From Cristatella mucedo (lineage: Eukaryota > Bryozoa > Phylactolaemata > Cristatellidae): 64,000 nt of DNA. The notes below the pieces were generated by a model that was not told the origin of the DNA, made no database searches, and saw only the letters and a list, made by a program, of their open reading frames with translations. A program made the position numbers and the translations under genes. The DNA lies in NCBI GenBank assembly GCA_009760855.2, contig WPIO01000008.1, forward strand, positions 11,488,501 through 11,552,500. The letters run 5' to 3'. This document shows positions 63,451 through 64,000 of the stretch, one piece after another. Within the stretch, counting starts at the first letter, position 1. Every line of letters begins with the position of its first letter.

Positions 63451-64000
63451 AGCACATTGGTAAATATTGTTCCCTTAGAGCACTAGACAAATGACATAAA
63501 TAGACAGATATTGACTGGTAACAGTGTTAGCAACAGTCAGCCTCGTGATTCAGTAGTCGTATATGGACCAGCAATTGCATATTTGGGATGTAACATTCAT
63601 ATGCTCACCATCTCACAGAAGCTTCGATCGAGTGCTACATGCGACCATGCTTGCTCTAGTCAGAGCTTGCTCGAAAGTGATAGGTTAAGTTGTACCACGG
63701 TAAAGGTGACCGGCAGAGGCACTGGCTTGTACAGCAAACCGTACCATTAGGGCATATCACTTGAGTCCATGCCCACTCGGGCTTAAGACGAGGTTCTCCA
63801 GCAAATTACTGCCAATCATAGTGATATAATGCCACTTTGGTGGTCCATCGATGATATGTATCTGAATCTCTATTGTCAGTTTAATCTTAAAGCCATTAGG
63901 GCTTTGTAGATTAGTAGAGTAGTAGTAGAGCTTTGTAGAGTAGTTGTTATACTGGAGAGTCGCCTGATCATGCAGTGAGTACGTGCAACCCAAAGCAGTT
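63451..64000. other. right flank, unassigned
   Basis: No exon recognised with confidence. A plus-strand frame (63511-63750) and a minus-strand frame (63757-63993) of about 78 codons each look less repeat-like than their surroundings, but I could not assign them. Confidence 0.35.

Overview
The window is nuclear DNA of a multicellular animal. It holds three spliced, conserved eukaryotic genes with GT-AG introns, one nuclear tRNA gene, and a dense load of retrotransposons of animal type. A POT1 gene argues against dipteran insects, and nothing else lets me name the species; an invertebrate is my guess. There are no operons, bacterial-type promoters, phages or CRISPR arrays.

Layout. At 755-5602 lies an almost intact-looking LTR retrotransposon with near-identical LTRs, a 5-bp target-site duplication and gag, protease, reverse transcriptase, RNase H and integrase regions. 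All its reading frames are broken, and a LINE tail sits between protease and reverse transcriptase. At 6491-14666 (minus strand) is a complete six-exon pantothenate kinase gene, the first enzyme of coenzyme A synthesis. From 15.4 to 34.5 kb I find only mobile DNA and unassigned sequence: truncated LINEs of three families, tRNA-derived SINEs, a decayed hAT transposase (24.8-26.9 kb) and a small gag-only LTR element (29.6-30.55 kb). At 36470-37979 (minus strand) is a compact two-exon HIGD2A-type gene, a mitochondrial factor of cytochrome oxidase and supercomplex assembly. From 41615 to 54359 (plus strand) are six exons of POT1, the telomeric single-strand DNA-binding protein. They cover both DNA-binding OB folds; the exons for the C-terminal, TPP1-binding half were not found. 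The first POT1 intron alone holds about 4 kb of LINE sequence. The last 10 kb carries a CT microsatellite, a tRNA-Ser(GCT) gene at 59653-59734, SINEs and a nested LINE cluster.

The three protein genes are unrelated housekeeping genes and do not form a functional cluster. The most informative structure is among the repeats: nested insertions with readable target-site duplications, LINE copies with no difference visible by eye, SINEs sharing a LINE tail, an LTR that has duplicated its own polypurine-tract/U3 junction, and a gag-only LTR element. I saw no convincing wholly new biological system.

LINE families are named here by letter: A (3' end 'gcgctttatcaagtgcaata' followed by TTA repeats), B (the 28.6-kb type) and C (the 51.5-kb type). 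SINE families are S1 (3' end like 'aatcagctagtatt' plus T-run), its subfamily S1b, and S2 (tRNA-like head joined to a LINE-like tail). All boundaries and identities were read by eye.
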